The notes under the pieces: generated by a model
The model's input: only the letters and a program-made list of their open reading frames with translations
Databases searched by the model: none
What the model was told of the DNA's origin: nothing
NCBI GenBank assembly: GCA_902791025.1
Contig: CADATZ010000007.1
Coordinates: forward strand, 1-64,000
Reading direction: 5' to 3'
DNA length: 64,000 nucleotides
Source of the DNA: an uncultured Chloroflexota bacterium
GTDB lineage: Bacteria; Chloroflexota; Anaerolineae; Anaerolineales; Anaerolineaceae
Shown: piece after piece, positions 17,391 to 28,000 of the stretch
How the letters are laid out: the number at the start of each line of letters is the position of its first letter
Numbering within the stretch: the first letter of the stretch is position 1
Translations under genes and position numbers: made by a program

Positions 17391-17993
17391 ATGGCAAAAA
17401 ATAATGTAAAGAATAGAAAATCCTACACGAAAGAGATTCATGAAGCGGAGAAACCCAAGCAGAAACCGAAATGGCGTGAGATCGTCGAAGATGTCCTGCT
17501 TGCGGTGGTTCTTTACTTCGCGATAGACTTCTGTATCGGACGCTTCCGCGTTGAGAATATCTCCATGGAAACCACCTTCCATGAAGGGCAGCTGGTAATG
17601 GTCAATAAACTGAATTACAAATTCAGTGAACCCCGCCGCGGGGATGTGGTGATTTTCCACTCTCCCGTTGACCCGGGCAAGGATTATATAAAGCGCATGA
17701 TTGGCCTGCCGGGTGATCATATCGAAGTCACTGATGGCGAACTGTATATCAATGGCGAAAAGATCGATGAACCCTGGCTGCATGAACCGATGCAGTATTC
17801 CGGTTCCTGGGATGTGGCGGAAGGTGAATATTTCGTTTTAGGTGACAATCGCAACCATTCTTCCGACTCTCATGTCTGGGGCGGTGTTCCGAAGAAAAAC
17901 CTCATCGGCAATGCGTTCTTCCGGTACTGGCCTTTGAACCGGATCAGCATAATTCGTGATACAATTACACTCAGCAACGAAACCGCTAAATAA
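17391..17993 (+). CDS. lepB: Signal peptidase I
   Basis: A 200-residue type I signal peptidase with one N-terminal membrane segment (about 33-50) and an extracytoplasmic catalytic domain. The nucleophile is Ser58 in SMETT and the general base is Lys101 in DYIKRMIGLPGD. The late box GDNRNHSSDS is intact. The usual SMEPT reads SMETT here, so the conserved proline is a threonine; this should alter the site only slightly. It removes Sec and Tat signal peptides, including those of the exported binding proteins in this window. AGAGGA precedes the ATG. The next gene begins 11 bases after its stop. Confidence 0.93.
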   Translation: MAKNNVKNRKSYTKEIHEAEKPKQKPKWREIVEDVLLAVVLYFAIDFCIGRFRVENISMETTFHEGQLVMVNKLNYKFSEPRRGDVVIFHSPVDPGKDYIKRMIGLPGDHIEVTDGELYINGEKIDEPWLHEPMQYSGSWDVAEGEYFVLGDNRNHSSDSHVWGGVPKKNLIGNAFFRYWPLNRISIIRDTITLSNETAK

Positions 17994-18004
17994 GGATTTT
18001 TTTT

Positions 18005-18304
18005 ATGAATGAAGACAAAAGATACTGTCCGGAATGTCAGGTAGGTATTATTCAACGTAAAAAGGGTACTTACTATACCTGGATCGAAAATGAGATGGTG
18101 ATCGTGCCGGATTTTCCCTGCTGGGTGTGTGACGTCTGCGGTCATCGTGACTGGGACCAGGGTGCCGTTTTCAACCTGGGGATGATCCTTTCCCCCGCTG
18201 CCGGCACCCCGACCTTCGACCGTATCGCCAACATTCCTTCCGGCGCAAACAGTGAGAAAGATAAATCGATCAGGAAATCAAAGGCTCACCGGTCTGCCTT
18301 ATAA
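18005..18304 (+). CDS. YgiT-type zinc-finger protein
   Basis: A 99-residue protein. The first 55 residues form a zinc-binding unit with Cys8/Cys11 (CPEC) and Cys42/Cys45 (CDVC, with an extra Cys39), followed by GHRDWD. This matches YgiT-type (MqsA N-terminal) zinc fingers. It lacks the helix-turn-helix half of full MqsA antitoxins and no MqsR-like toxin is next to it. It lies 11 bases behind lepB and is probably cotranscribed. Function unknown; stand-alone YgiT-like proteins are common in Chloroflexota and Cyanobacteria. Confidence 0.72.
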   Translation: MNEDKRYCPECQVGIIQRKKGTYYTWIENEMVIVPDFPCWVCDVCGHRDWDQGAVFNLGMILSPAAGTPTFDRIANIPSGANSEKDKSIRKSKAHRSAL

Positions 18305-18328
18305 TATCGAAATATTCAAAAGATTCGA

Positions 18329-18358
18329 AAAACTGCATGATTCAGGATGCCGTTTTTT
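18329..18358 (+). terminator. Weak terminator after YgiT-like gene
   Basis: AAACTGCAT and ATGCCGTTT form a stem with one mismatch, followed by a run of seven T. The only candidate terminator between the lepB pair and the next gene. Confidence 0.45.
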
Positions 18359-18464
18359 TATAAAAAGGGTTCATAATATTTGACAAAATTATGTTATGAT
18401 TAAATGCATTATCATTTTTGAATAATAAGGTCACAAGTCTTCATCTAAGATCATGGGGGTTAGG

Positions 18465-21401
18465 ATGACAGAATTTATTCCTCATTTTCGAAATAAAATT
18501 TCCGTTTTTCTCCTTCTTTTTCTTATATTTGCTGTTTCTTTGTCTCTGCCAATCAATGCCCAGTCAAAAGACGAAGGGAAAATCGTACGCGTCGGATGGT
18601 ACGATTCCTCCTATAACCAACTGGATCCGGCCGGACGCAGATCCGGTTATGCCTATGAATATCAGCTGAAAATTTCCGCATATACGGGCTGGACTTACGA
18701 ATACGTAAAAGGCAGCTGGTCTGTTTTGCTTCAAATGCTGCAGGATGGAGATATTGATCTGATGAGCGATGTCTCCTATACAGAAAAACGCGCGGAAAAC
18801 ATGTTTTATCCTTCTCTCCCCATGGGAACTGAGGAATATTACCTTTTTATCGCTCCGGACAACAGAGAGATTTCTCAGGCAGATTATTCTACGCTTAACG
18901 GGAAAAAGGTAGGCGTAAACAAAGACTCTGTTCAGGCTGATTTTTATCGTGAATGGGCAGAAAAAAATGATGTTAAAGCAGAGGTTATTGAGGTGACATT
19001 CTCCGAGGACGAATCTCTCCGCAGGCTTGTAAACGGTGATCTTGATGCATATGTCACGGTAGATTCCTTTGTTCACCCTGAACTGGCAATTCCTGTCTGT
19101 AAAGTCGGTTCTTCAGAATTCTATTTTGCTGTAAGCAAAAGCCGTCCTGATCTTCTGAAGGAGCTGAATGAAGCACTCAACAGAATTCTGGATGAAAACC
19201 GTTATTACAACCAGCAGATGTTTGAAAAATACATCAAAAGAGCCGGAGCCAACGCATTTCTTACATTAGAAGAGGTTGACTGGCTCAATACCCACGATAA
19301 AATCCGTGTGGGATACCTTGACAACTATCTTGCGTTCTCCGGTACGGATAAATCCACCGGAGAGCTAACCGGTGCTTTGAAGGACTATCTGGCGTACGCA
19401 TCTGACAGTATGGTAAATGTGCATCTTGATTTTGAGCCCGTTGCATATCCCACCGCATCTGAAGCGATAAAAGCGGTGCAAAACGGGGAAGTAGACTGCA
19501 TGTTTCCTTCCAGCCTCAGCGTATATGACGGAGAAATGCTGAACGTCACGCTTACATCACCGCTTATGAGTACAGAGGTATATGCTATCATTCGTCAGGC
19601 TGACCAGAATTTATTCGTGAAAAAGGACCATGTGATCGTAGCAGTCAACGAGGGAAATCCGAATTATGATTCATTTCTTCTCACGCATTATCCCGATTGG
19701 AGGACAGTTTATTATCCGACCACTCTGGATTGTTTGAAAGCAGTATCAGACGGTGTTGCAGATTGTGTTCTGATCAGTAATTTCCGCTATAACAATCTCT
19801 CAAGACTGAGCAAGAAATACCATCTGATACCGCTTACCACCGGAAAAGGATTAGGTTTCTCATTTGCGGTCAAAAACGGAGAGACAGCTTTATATTCCAT
19901 ATTGACCAAGGCGATCGGCAGAATTCCCGATTCAATCGCAAATGCCGCCCTTTCTTATTACATCACTGAAGACGCCAGACTAAGCCTCTCGGATTTCATC
20001 ACAGACAATATTGTCATTGTCAGTGCTGTAGTTTTTGTCGTGCTTCTGATAATTATTATCCTGCTGATACAAAGCATGCGTTCGGAAAGAAAAGCCCGGA
20101 AACTGATCTCCGCAACTGAAACTGACGATTTGACCGGCTTGTATAACCGGAGCTTCTTTTTCCAGTATGCCAATCGCATTTACCGTGAACATCCGGATAC
20201 TCCGATGGATGCAATTGTACTGAATATCGAGCAATTCCATACAGTTAATGCCCTGTACGGCCGGGATTTTGGGGACCAGGTCCTGCGTACACTCGGTAAA
20301 GAGATTCAGGCTGTTGCGAAAGAAGCAGGCGGAATTGCCGGCAGATTTGAAGCAGACCGTTTTGATATATATTGTCCTCATACGGATATGTATCAGGTAA
20401 TATATGACCGGCTGCAGAAGAAACTGGAAGAATCGGCGCCGAATACAAGCATCCGGCTGCGAATGGGTGTTATGCCATGGCAGGAGAAGATCGAACCCTG
20501 GCAGCTTTTTGACAGAGCCCGGATCGCCTGCACCATGGCTCGCGGACATTATAAAGAACATTTGATCATCTTTGATGAGAAGATCCGCGATCGTGAAATC
20601 TTTGAACAGCGGCTGCTGAACGATTTGCGCCGTGCTCTTGATTCATATGAGTTTGAAGTATTTTATCAGCCTAAATATAATATTCAAACCATGCCGCCAA
20701 AGCTTGTAAGCGCAGAAGCGCTTGTCCGCTGGCGGCATCCTGAATTGGGTATGATCTCTCCGGATGATTTCATTCCCCTGTTTGAGAAAAACGGACGTAT
20801 CAGTATAGTCGATAAATACGTATGGGAAGAGGCTGCGAAGCAGATCGCCCGCTGGAAGGAGCAGTACGGTATAACGATTCCTGTCTCTGTCAATTTGTCA
20901 AGGCTGGACGTTTTCAACCCGATGCTTGAGAATACACTTGATGAGATCCTTATATATAATGATCTGAATCACAATGACATCAAACTGGAAGTTACTGAAT
21001 CCGCCTATACAGAAAATGCCGACCATGTGATCCGCGTTGTTGAAAACCTGCGCAAAAAAGGGTATATTGTAGAAATGGACGATTTCGGTACGGGTTATTC
21101 CTCACTGAACATGCTTTCTTCCATGCCGATCGATGTTCTGAAAATGGACAGAGCTTTTGTTCGCAATATCGAACATAGTGAAAAAGACATCCAGCTTGTT
21201 GGTTTGATCCTTGATATTGCAAAAAATATGAATATACCTGTGATTGCCGAAGGTGTTGAGACGGAAGAACAAATCAGGCTATTAAAGGATCTGGGGTGTG
21301 CTTTGGTACAGGGGTATTATTTCTCCAAACCCCTTCACGCGTCAGATTTTGAAAAAAAATTCCTGTCAAACATGGATTCTGATCAACAAGCCGGTAAGTA
21401 A
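18465..21401 (+). CDS. Dual-SBP sensor with degenerate GGDEF and EAL
   Basis: A 978-residue transmembrane signalling protein. ATG 18465 is preferred over 18453 because GGGGG lies six bases upstream. Order: signal peptide (about 1-33), first family-3 binding domain (about 40-260), second (about 275-500), a membrane helix (about 508-532), GGDEF domain (about 550-710) and EAL domain (about 725-970). The GGDEF signature is EADRF, so cyclase function is probably lost. The EAL domain keeps EALVRW, EVTES, DDFGTGYSS, AEGVET and QGYYFSKP. The paired binding domains resemble amino-acid-binding proteins used as sensors, so an amino acid or similar ligand may control c-di-GMP breakdown. The cyclase gene follows 22 bases downstream. 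Confidence 0.88.
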   Translation: MTEFIPHFRNKISVFLLLFLIFAVSLSLPINAQSKDEGKIVRVGWYDSSYNQLDPAGRRSGYAYEYQLKISAYTGWTYEYVKGSWSVLLQMLQDGDIDLMSDVSYTEKRAENMFYPSLPMGTEEYYLFIAPDNREISQADYSTLNGKKVGVNKDSVQADFYREWAEKNDVKAEVIEVTFSEDESLRRLVNGDLDAYVTVDSFVHPELAIPVCKVGSSEFYFAVSKSRPDLLKELNEALNRILDENRYYNQQMFEKYIKRAGANAFLTLEEVDWLNTHDKIRVGYLDNYLAFSGTDKSTGELTGALKDYLAYASDSMVNVHLDFEPVAYPTASEAIKAVQNGEVDCMFPSSLSVYDGEMLNVTLTSPLMSTEVYAIIRQADQNLFVKKDHVIVAVNEGNPNYDSFLLTHYPDWRTVYYPTTLDCLKAVSDGVADCVLISNFRYNNLSRLSKKYHLIPLTTGKGLGFSFAVKNGETALYSILTKAIGRIPDSIANAALSYYITEDARLSLSDFITDNIVIVSAVVFVVLLIIIILLIQSMRSERKARKLISATETDDLTGLYNRSFFFQYANRIYREHPDTPMDAIVLNIEQFHTVNALYGRDFGDQVLRTLGKEIQAVAKEAGGIAGRFEADRFDIYCPHTDMYQVIYDRLQKKLEESAPNTSIRLRMGVMPWQEKIEPWQLFDRARIACTMARGHYKEHLIIFDEKIRDREIFEQRLLNDLRRALDSYEFEVFYQPKYNIQTMPPKLVSAEALVRWRHPELGMISPDDFIPLFEKNGRISIVDKYVWEEAAKQIARWKEQYGITIPVSVNLSRLDVFNPMLENTLDEILIYNDLNHNDIKLEVTESAYTENADHVIRVVENLRKKGYIVEMDDFGTGYSSLNMLSSMPIDVLKMDRAFVRNIEHSEKDIQLVGLILDIAKNMNIPVIAEGVETEEQIRLLKDLGCALVQGYYFSKPLHASDFEKKFLSNMDSDQQAGK

Positions 21402-21423
21402 ACAGTAGTGAAAGGAAATTGTT

Positions 21424-23043
21424 ATGCATTCACTGCGGTCTAAAATAACATTAATGACAATTTTTATGATTGCGATCTCTGTTGCAATCGTAACGTTCCT
21501 CAGTGTTCTGTTTATTCGAAAAAACGAGCGTATCGAATCGAACCAGACACTTTTGTTATTATGTGAGACAGGTCAGCGAAACCTTGATTATTACTTTGAC
21601 AATGTACAGAAATCAGTCGAAAAGGTATCATCTTATGTCGAATACGACCTGGATGGTTTGGAAACCGGGCAATTGCAGCAGCATATCAAACGCGTTTCGG
21701 ATTTTTTTGAAACCATTGCGTACAGAACCAACGGAGTGTTCACTTATTATTACCGTATCGACCCTGAAATATCTGACAGCGTGAAGGGCTTCTGGTATAC
21801 AAATCTTGATGGAAACGGATTCGTCGAACATGAAGTCACCGATATTACACTGTATGATACAAAAGATACATCACAGCTTGTCTGGTTTACGGTTCCCAAA
21901 TATGAAGGAAAACCTGTCTGGCTGCCGCCATATATTACGGATAATCTCGATAAGCGTGTGATTTCGTACAACGTCCCGATTTACTGGAAAACGCAGTTTG
22001 TAGGTGTTGTGGGAATCGAAATTGATTACGCGACCATGGCGGAACAGGTTGACAGCATCAGACTTCACAAAAATGGTTATGCATTTTTAAGTGATGAAAA
22101 AGGAATGATTTTTTATCATCCGCGGATAGATGTTGCACTTCTGACAGAAGAGACAGCTATCGAAATACCTGACGGAGTTGACAGCAGCAGCACTTTTTTC
22201 CAGTATACTTTTGATGGTGTAAAAAAACAGGCTGCATGGTTGCCTCTTTGCAATGGTATGCGCCTGACTGTTTCAGTTCCGATAACCGAGACAGAAGGAG
22301 ACTGGCAGAGGCTGATCCGGGAAAACATTTTCGCATCTCTCATTGTATTGCTGATGATGAGTATCGTCACCTTGACTAATATGGGACGTATCACAAAACC
22401 GCTTGAAGATCTGATCAATGCCGCGGAAAAGGTGGATAAAGGAAATTATGACATTTCATTATCATATGATGATGACAATGAAGTTGGACGTCTTACAAGA
22501 ACCTTCAATAATCTTACAAATCATATGAAGGAGCATATCTCCGACCTGAATAAACGTGTATATGTCGACGCACTTACATCCGTAAAAAACAAAGGTGCTT
22601 TTTCAGATGCTGTCAACGCTCTGCAGTCTGAAATAGATAATAACAGCGAAAACACGGAATTTGCGATCTGTATGTTTGACTGCGATGACCTCAAGTCCAT
22701 CAATGATTATTTCGGACATGATAAAGGTGATATCTATTTGAAAACGGCCTGCCGGTTGATTTGCCAGGTTTTCCAGCACAGTCCTGTTTTCCGTATCGGC
22801 GGAGATGAATTCATTGTGATTCTGAAGAATGATGATTATCAGAAACGGGAAGAACTGCTCCGGCACCTTGAAGAATCCGAAAAAGACATCTCTGCTTCAG
22901 CTATCAACAAATGGGAAGAAGTTCATCTCTCTGTTGGACTTTCTGAATTTGATCATAATAGAGATAATCTTGTGAGTGATATCGTCCGCCGTGCCGATAA
23001 AAACATGTATATGCACAAACGCACAAAGAAGAACAGCAAATAA
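21424..23043 (+). CDS. Cache-HAMP-GGDEF diguanylate cyclase
   Basis: A 539-residue membrane sensor. One helix at about 9-30 is followed by an extracytoplasmic double-Cache domain (about 35-290), a second helix (about 297-315), a HAMP linker (about 318-372) and a GGDEF domain (about 380-535). The active site RIGGDEFIVIL is intact, with FDCDDLKSINDYFGHDKGD ahead of it. No RxxD inhibitory site is seen five residues before the signature. It should make c-di-GMP from GTP when the Cache domain binds its ligand. The gene lies 22 bases behind the phosphodiesterase, an opposed pair probably in one transcript. Confidence 0.9.
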   Translation: MHSLRSKITLMTIFMIAISVAIVTFLSVLFIRKNERIESNQTLLLLCETGQRNLDYYFDNVQKSVEKVSSYVEYDLDGLETGQLQQHIKRVSDFFETIAYRTNGVFTYYYRIDPEISDSVKGFWYTNLDGNGFVEHEVTDITLYDTKDTSQLVWFTVPKYEGKPVWLPPYITDNLDKRVISYNVPIYWKTQFVGVVGIEIDYATMAEQVDSIRLHKNGYAFLSDEKGMIFYHPRIDVALLTEETAIEIPDGVDSSSTFFQYTFDGVKKQAAWLPLCNGMRLTVSVPITETEGDWQRLIRENIFASLIVLLMMSIVTLTNMGRITKPLEDLINAAEKVDKGNYDISLSYDDDNEVGRLTRTFNNLTNHMKEHISDLNKRVYVDALTSVKNKGAFSDAVNALQSEIDNNSENTEFAICMFDCDDLKSINDYFGHDKGDIYLKTACRLICQVFQHSPVFRIGGDEFIVILKNDDYQKREELLRHLEESEKDISASAINKWEEVHLSVGLSEFDHNRDNLVSDIVRRADKNMYMHKRTKKNSK

Positions 23044-23081
23044 ATTTATCATGAATTATTTGTTCACAAATAACATTTTTA

Positions 23082-23110
23082 TTACAGATGTCCGTGAATA
23101 ATGATAGAAT
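23082..23110 (+). promoter_or_regulatory. Possible pckA promoter
   Basis: TTACAG (23082-23087), 17 bases, TAGAAT (23105-23110). This would leave a leader of about 115 AT-rich bases before pckA, in which I recognise no riboswitch. Confidence 0.4.
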
Positions 23111-23231
23111 ATTATAAGGCGATAAATATTATATTCTTCTTTGCATCCGACACCCGGGCATTGAGAATTAATAAATATCAGTTAAATATAATTTTGTAAT
23201 ATTTTCATCACAAAAGAAAGAGGAATTAGTG

Positions 23232-24848
23232 ATGGCAGAATTGAATCTCGAGAAATTAGGGATCACCGGGACAACCGAAATTGTTTACAATCCTTCGTAT
23301 GATTTTCTTTACGAAGAAGAACTGAAACCTGAACTGACCGGCTATGAAAAAGGCCAGCTGACTGAACTCGGCGCAGTCAATGTCATGACCGGCATTTACA
23401 CCGGACGTTCTCCTAAAGACAAATACATCGTCATGGACGAGAACTCCAAAAATACTGTCTGGTGGAACAGCCCGGAATATCCGAATGACAACCACGTTCT
23501 CAGTGAAGAAAACTGGGCGATCCTGAAAGATATCGCCGTGAAAGAACTTTCCGGCAAGCGCCTGTTTGTTGTGGATGCCTTCTGCGGTGCCAACCATGAC
23601 ACCCGCATGGCTGTCCGCTTCATCATGGAAGTTGCCTGGCAGGCTCACTTTGTCCGCAACATGTTCATCAAACCGACTGAAGAAGAACAGGCTTCCTTCA
23701 CTCCTGATTTCACCGTTTACTGCGCCTCCAAGGCCAAGGTTGAAAACTACAAGGAAATGGGCTTGAACTCCGAAACAGCAGTTGCCTTCAACATCACCTC
23801 CCGTGAACAGGTCATCATCAACACCTGGTACGGCGGCGAAATGAAGAAGGGCATGTTCTCCATGATGAACTACTACCTGCCGCTGAAGGGCATTGCCGCG
23901 ATGCACTGCTCCGCCAACACCGATATGGAAGGCAATCACACTGCCATCTTCTTCGGCCTCTCCGGCACCGGCAAGACCACCCTTTCCACCGACCCGAAGC
24001 GCCTGCTCATCGGTGACGATGAACACGGCTGGGATGACGAAGGCGTCTTCAACTTCGAAGGCGGCTGCTACGCGAAAGTCATCAACCTCGACAAGGATTC
24101 CGAACCGGACATCTACAACGCCATTCGCCGCGATGCCCTGCTCGAAAACGTCACCGTTGACGAAAACGGCAAGATCGACTTCGCTGACAAGTCCGTCACC
24201 GAAAACACCCGTGTTTCCTACCCGATCGAACACATTGAAAAGATCGTCAAGAACGTCCGCCCGATCTCTTCCGGCCCGGCTGCCGAGAATGTGATCTTCC
24301 TTTCCGCGGATGCCTTCGGCGTGCTGCCTCCGGTCTCTATCCTGACTCCGGAACAGACCCAGTACTACTTCCTTTCCGGCTTCACCGCCAAGCTCGCGGG
24401 AACCGAACGCGGCATCACCGAACCGACCCCGACCTTCTCCGCATGCTTCGGCCAGGCTTTCCTGGAACTGCACCCGACCAAATACGGTGAAGAACTGGTA
24501 AAGAAGATGGAAAAATCCGGCGCGAAGGCTTACCTGGTCAACACCGGCTGGAACGGCACCGGCAAGCGCATCTCCATCAAGGATACCCGCGGCATCATCG
24601 ACGCCATCCTGAACGGCGACGTCCTGAAAGCCCCCACCAAGCAGATCCCGTACTTCGATTTCGAAGTTCCGACCGAACTGCCGGGTGTCGATCCCGCCAT
24701 TCTTGACCCGCGCGACACCTATGCCGACGCTTCCGAATGGGAAACCAAGGCAAAGGATCTGGCCGGCCGCTTTATCAAGAACTTCAAGAAATACGAAACC
24801 AACGAAGCCGGCAAGGCCCTCGTCGCCGCCGGTCCGAAGCTTGACTGA
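23232..24848 (+). CDS. pckA: Phosphoenolpyruvate carboxykinase (ATP)
   Basis: A 538-residue cytosolic enzyme that interconverts oxaloacetate plus ATP with PEP, CO2 and ADP. Diagnostic blocks are GRSPKDKY near the N-terminus, the kinase-1a loop [11 protein letters not shown] (about 242-252), the metal site [17 protein letters not shown] and [14 protein letters not shown]. The full family length is present. ATG 23232 is chosen, with AGAGGA eight bases upstream; a GTG at 23229 is in frame. Codon use is strongly biased to C-ending codons compared with flanking genes, suggesting high expression. In anaerobes this enzyme often runs toward oxaloacetate with ATP gain, or serves gluconeogenesis. A strong terminator follows. 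Confidence 0.97.
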   Translation: MAELNLEKLGITGTTEIVYNPSYDFLYEEELKPELTGYEKGQLTELGAVNVMTGIYTGRSPKDKYIVMDENSKNTVWWNSPEYPNDNHVLSEENWAILKDIAVKELSGKRLFVVDAFCGANHDTRMAVRFIMEVAWQAHFVRNMFIKPTEEEQASFTPDFTVYCASKAKVENYKEMGLNSETAVAFNITSREQVIINTWYGGEMKKGMFSMMNYYLPLKGIAAMHCSANTDMEGNHTAIFFGLSGTGKTTLSTDPKRLLIGDDEHGWDDEGVFNFEGGCYAKVINLDKDSEPDIYNAIRRDALLENVTVDENGKIDFADKSVTENTRVSYPIEHIEKIVKNVRPISSGPAAENVIFLSADAFGVLPPVSILTPEQTQYYFLSGFTAKLAGTERGITEPTPTFSACFGQAFLELHPTKYGEELVKKMEKSGAKAYLVNTGWNGTGKRISIKDTRGIIDAILNGDVLKAPTKQIPYFDFEVPTELPGVDPAILDPRDTYADASEWETKAKDLAGRFIKNFKKYETNEAGKALVAAGPKLD

Positions 24849-24867
24849 GCTTGATTTGAATTGACTG

Positions 24868-24899
24868 AAAACGCCTCCGGGATTCGGAGGCGTTTTTTT
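24868..24899 (+). terminator. Rho-independent terminator of pckA
   Basis: ACGCCTCCG (24871-24879) and CGGAGGCGT (24885-24893) form a perfect stem extended by AAA/TTT, followed by a T run. The A-tract on the other side could also let it stop minus-strand transcripts from the opp operon. Confidence 0.9.
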
Positions 24900-24944
24900 A
24901 TTTTATTTTATTAATCAATTCGTATGTGTTCAGTACCGGAAGGT

Positions 24945-25007
24945 GCACATGGGGTACAGACACGCTTGTGTCGGCTTCGCGACAGCAAGGTATCAGTCCC
25001 CAAGTGC
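24945..25007 (-). repeat. Hairpin element B (63 bp, inverted orientation)
   Basis: GCACATGGGG and CCCCAAGTGC ends. Read on the minus strand it aligns with elements A, C and D; the inner stem is TGTCG/CGACA, different in bases but still paired. It lies between the pckA terminator and the 3' end of the opp operon. Confidence 0.78.
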
Positions 25008-25084
25008 TTCATCCTGAATGTGCGGGCGCTGCCTCAGCAGCTCCCAGCCCGGTGCTCCGGACAGGACATGAACAATACGCCGAA

Positions 25085-28000
25085 TTAGTAGCGGCCGAAC
25101 TGGGCGTCGTTGTTGCCGGAGTCGGTGGTCCACATTTCCAGCATGTTGATCGGGTCGTTGAAGTCAGCCAGCCAGCCATTGCGGGCGATATCGTAATTGC
25201 CGTCTTTACGTTCATTGAGGAACACGTTCCAGTCAATGGAGCGAATGGTCATTTCGATACCGACTTCAGCAAGGTCCTGCTGGATACATTCAGCGATCGC
25301 TTCGTGCGCGCTGGAAGTGTTGGTCAGATATTCGAAGGAAAGCGGAGTTTCATCGGAAAGTGTACCGTCTTCGTCGAATTTGAATCCTGCGGATTCCAAC
25401 AGTTCACGAGCACCGTCAACGTCAACTTCGGTGTCATAATAACCGTCATCAACAGGGTAATCCCAGCTTAAGGCATCCTTGAAGATGCCGCCGTTACCGT
25501 CTGCCATACCGGCAGGGATAAAGGAAGTGGCGATTTCCTGTTCGCACTGGGCGACAGTGTCGATGATATATTCGCGGTCGATGAGCATGCTGAAGGCTTT
25601 GCGCATGTTGTTCGCCTGTTCAACAGTCTTACCCATGAACAGCGGGCTCTTGACATTGAAGATCACGTAGTAGGTACCGAGGTTGTCGATGATGTGGAAT
25701 TCAGGATCGACGTCCTTCAGGTTCGCGATTTCATCAGTCGGAACGGTATCAGCGAAATCAAGATCGCCGGCGCGGTAGGCTGCAAAAATGGCAGTGTCAT
25801 CAGCGGAAAGCATGAATTCAATGCGATTAATGGTGACCTTGTCAGCGTTGTACCAATTCGGGTTCTTGACGTAGACCATGGATTCATCATGGTTCCAGCT
25901 TTCCAGGGTGTATGCACCGTTGGAGACGAACCCTGCTTCCTGTGCCCAGGAGCCCGGGTTGGTCTGCCAGTCAGCGGCAGCTTCAACAACAGACTGCTTC
26001 ACAGGGAAGAAGGTCGGGAAAGCCATCAGGTCCAGCATGTAGGCGCAGGGGCTCTTCAATGTCACAACAAGGGTCTTGGCATCGGTTGCCTTGACCTGCA
26101 GTGCATCTACGCCTTCCTGAACACTATCGTAGCCGGAAATAACGTCAAACATATAGGAATAGTCAGCAGCGGTCAGCGGATCAGCTGCACGTTTCCATGC
26201 ATACACGAAATCATCAGCGGTCAGGTCAGAACCATCGGACCATTTCAGACCATCCTTCAGGGTGAAGGTGTAGGTCAGGCCATCTTCAGAAACTTCGTAA
26301 CCTTCTGCCAGTTCAGGAACCAGTTCACCATCAGCGTTGTAGGTGTAAAGGCCGCTGAAAGAGTTGGCTGCCAGGCAGGCACCGTCAACAGAACTGTTCA
26401 GAGCAGGATCCAAATGATCCGGTTCGGAAGCCAGATTGATCTTCAGGGTGGTGTCGCCTTCCTTGGTGGCATACATGAAGTATTTGGTACCGAAAACGGA
26501 GCTGTAGATACCGTCAACCTTTTCAGACTGCATGTAAAGATCGTTGTAGTAGTAAATCGGCAGAATCGCGCCGGTTTCCATCAGCATATCTTCAGCCTGG
26601 TGAAGCATTTCAGCACGTTTTTCGAAATCGGTGGTGGATTTGATATCTTTGATCAATTTATCATATCCGGTCCAATCCGGCAGCGGGCTGTAAGCAGCGT
26701 CAACGACTGCGTCAACCACAGCTTCTTCCACAGCGGCATCCACAACAGCTTCAGTAATGTCTTCTTCAACAACAGCTTCTGCGGCGACTGCGCCAGCCAC
26801 AGCGCTATCGGTAACAGCGTCCACGACTGCACCGGCAACAGCACCGTCAACAACGGCACCGGCCACAACTGCTTCAGCTTCTTCGACTGCGTCTTCAACA
26901 ACTGCATCAACAACGGCAGCTGCAACCACATCGGAAGCGGTTGCATAGCGGCCGAACTGGGCGTCGTTGTTGCCGGAATCGGTTGTCCACATTTCCAGCA
27001 TGTTGATCGGATCGTTGAAGTCAGCCAGCCAGCCATTGCGGGCGATATCATAGTTGCCGTCTTTACGTTCATTGAGGAACACGTTCCAGTCGATGGAGCG
27101 GATAGTCATTTCGATACCGACTTCAGCAAGGTCCTGCTGGATACATTCAGCGATCGCTTCATGAGCGCTGGATGTGTTGGTCAGGTATTCGAAGGAAAGC
27201 GGAGTTTCTGCAGAGAGTTTGCCGTTTTCATCAAATTTGAATCCGGCGGATTCCAGCAGCTTGCGGGCGCCTTCGACATCAACTTCGGTGCTGTAATAAC
27301 CATCTTCGACAGGGTAATTCCAGCTGTCAGCATCCTTGAAGATGCCGCCGTTACCATCAGCCATTCCCGCAGGAATGAAGGAGGTAGCGATTTCCTGTTC
27401 GCACTGGGCGACAGTATCGATGATGTACTGGCGGTCAATGAGCATGCTGAAGGCTTTGCGCATGTTGTTCGCCTGTTCAACGGTTTTCCCTTCGAACAGC
27501 GGACTCTTCACATTGAAGATCACGTAGTAGGTACCGAGGTTGTCGATGATATGGAATTCAGGATCGACGTCCTTCAGGTTCGCGATTTCATCAGTCGGAA
27601 CGGTATCGGCGAAATCAAGATCGCCGGCGCGGTAAGCTGCGAAAATAGCAGTATCGTCAGCGGAAAGCATGTATTCGATGCGTTCGATAGAAACTTCGTC
27701 AGCGTTGTGCCAATACGGGTTCTTGACGTAAACCATGGATTCATCATGGTTCCAGCTTTCCAGGGTGTAAGCACCGTTGGAGACGAATCCGGCTTCCTGT
27801 GCCCAGGAGCCCGGGTTGGTCTGCCAGTCAGCTTTTGCTTCAACAACAGACTGCTTCACAGGGAAGAAGGTCGGGAAGGCCATCAGGTCGAGCATGTAGG
27901 CGCAGGGGCTCTTCAGAGTCACGACAAGTGTCTTATCGTCTGTAGCTTTGACCTGCAGGGCATCTTCACCCAGCTGAACTTCGTCATATCCGGCGATAAC

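Noticed and set aside
18005..18304. MqsA antitoxin of a toxin-antitoxin pair
   Set aside because: Only the zinc-finger half is present and no MqsR-like toxin gene lies on either side.
18380..18400. TTGACA and TATGAT as promoter of the dual-SBP sensor gene
   Set aside because: The boxes are only nine bases apart, too close for a sigma-70 promoter; the true promoter remains unclear.
23111..23231. Riboswitch in the pckA leader
   Set aside because: The leader is AT-rich and I see no conserved riboswitch core or paired architecture.
23256..24473. Open frame of about 400 codons opposite pckA
   Set aside because: Mirror effect of the strongly C-biased third codon positions in pckA.
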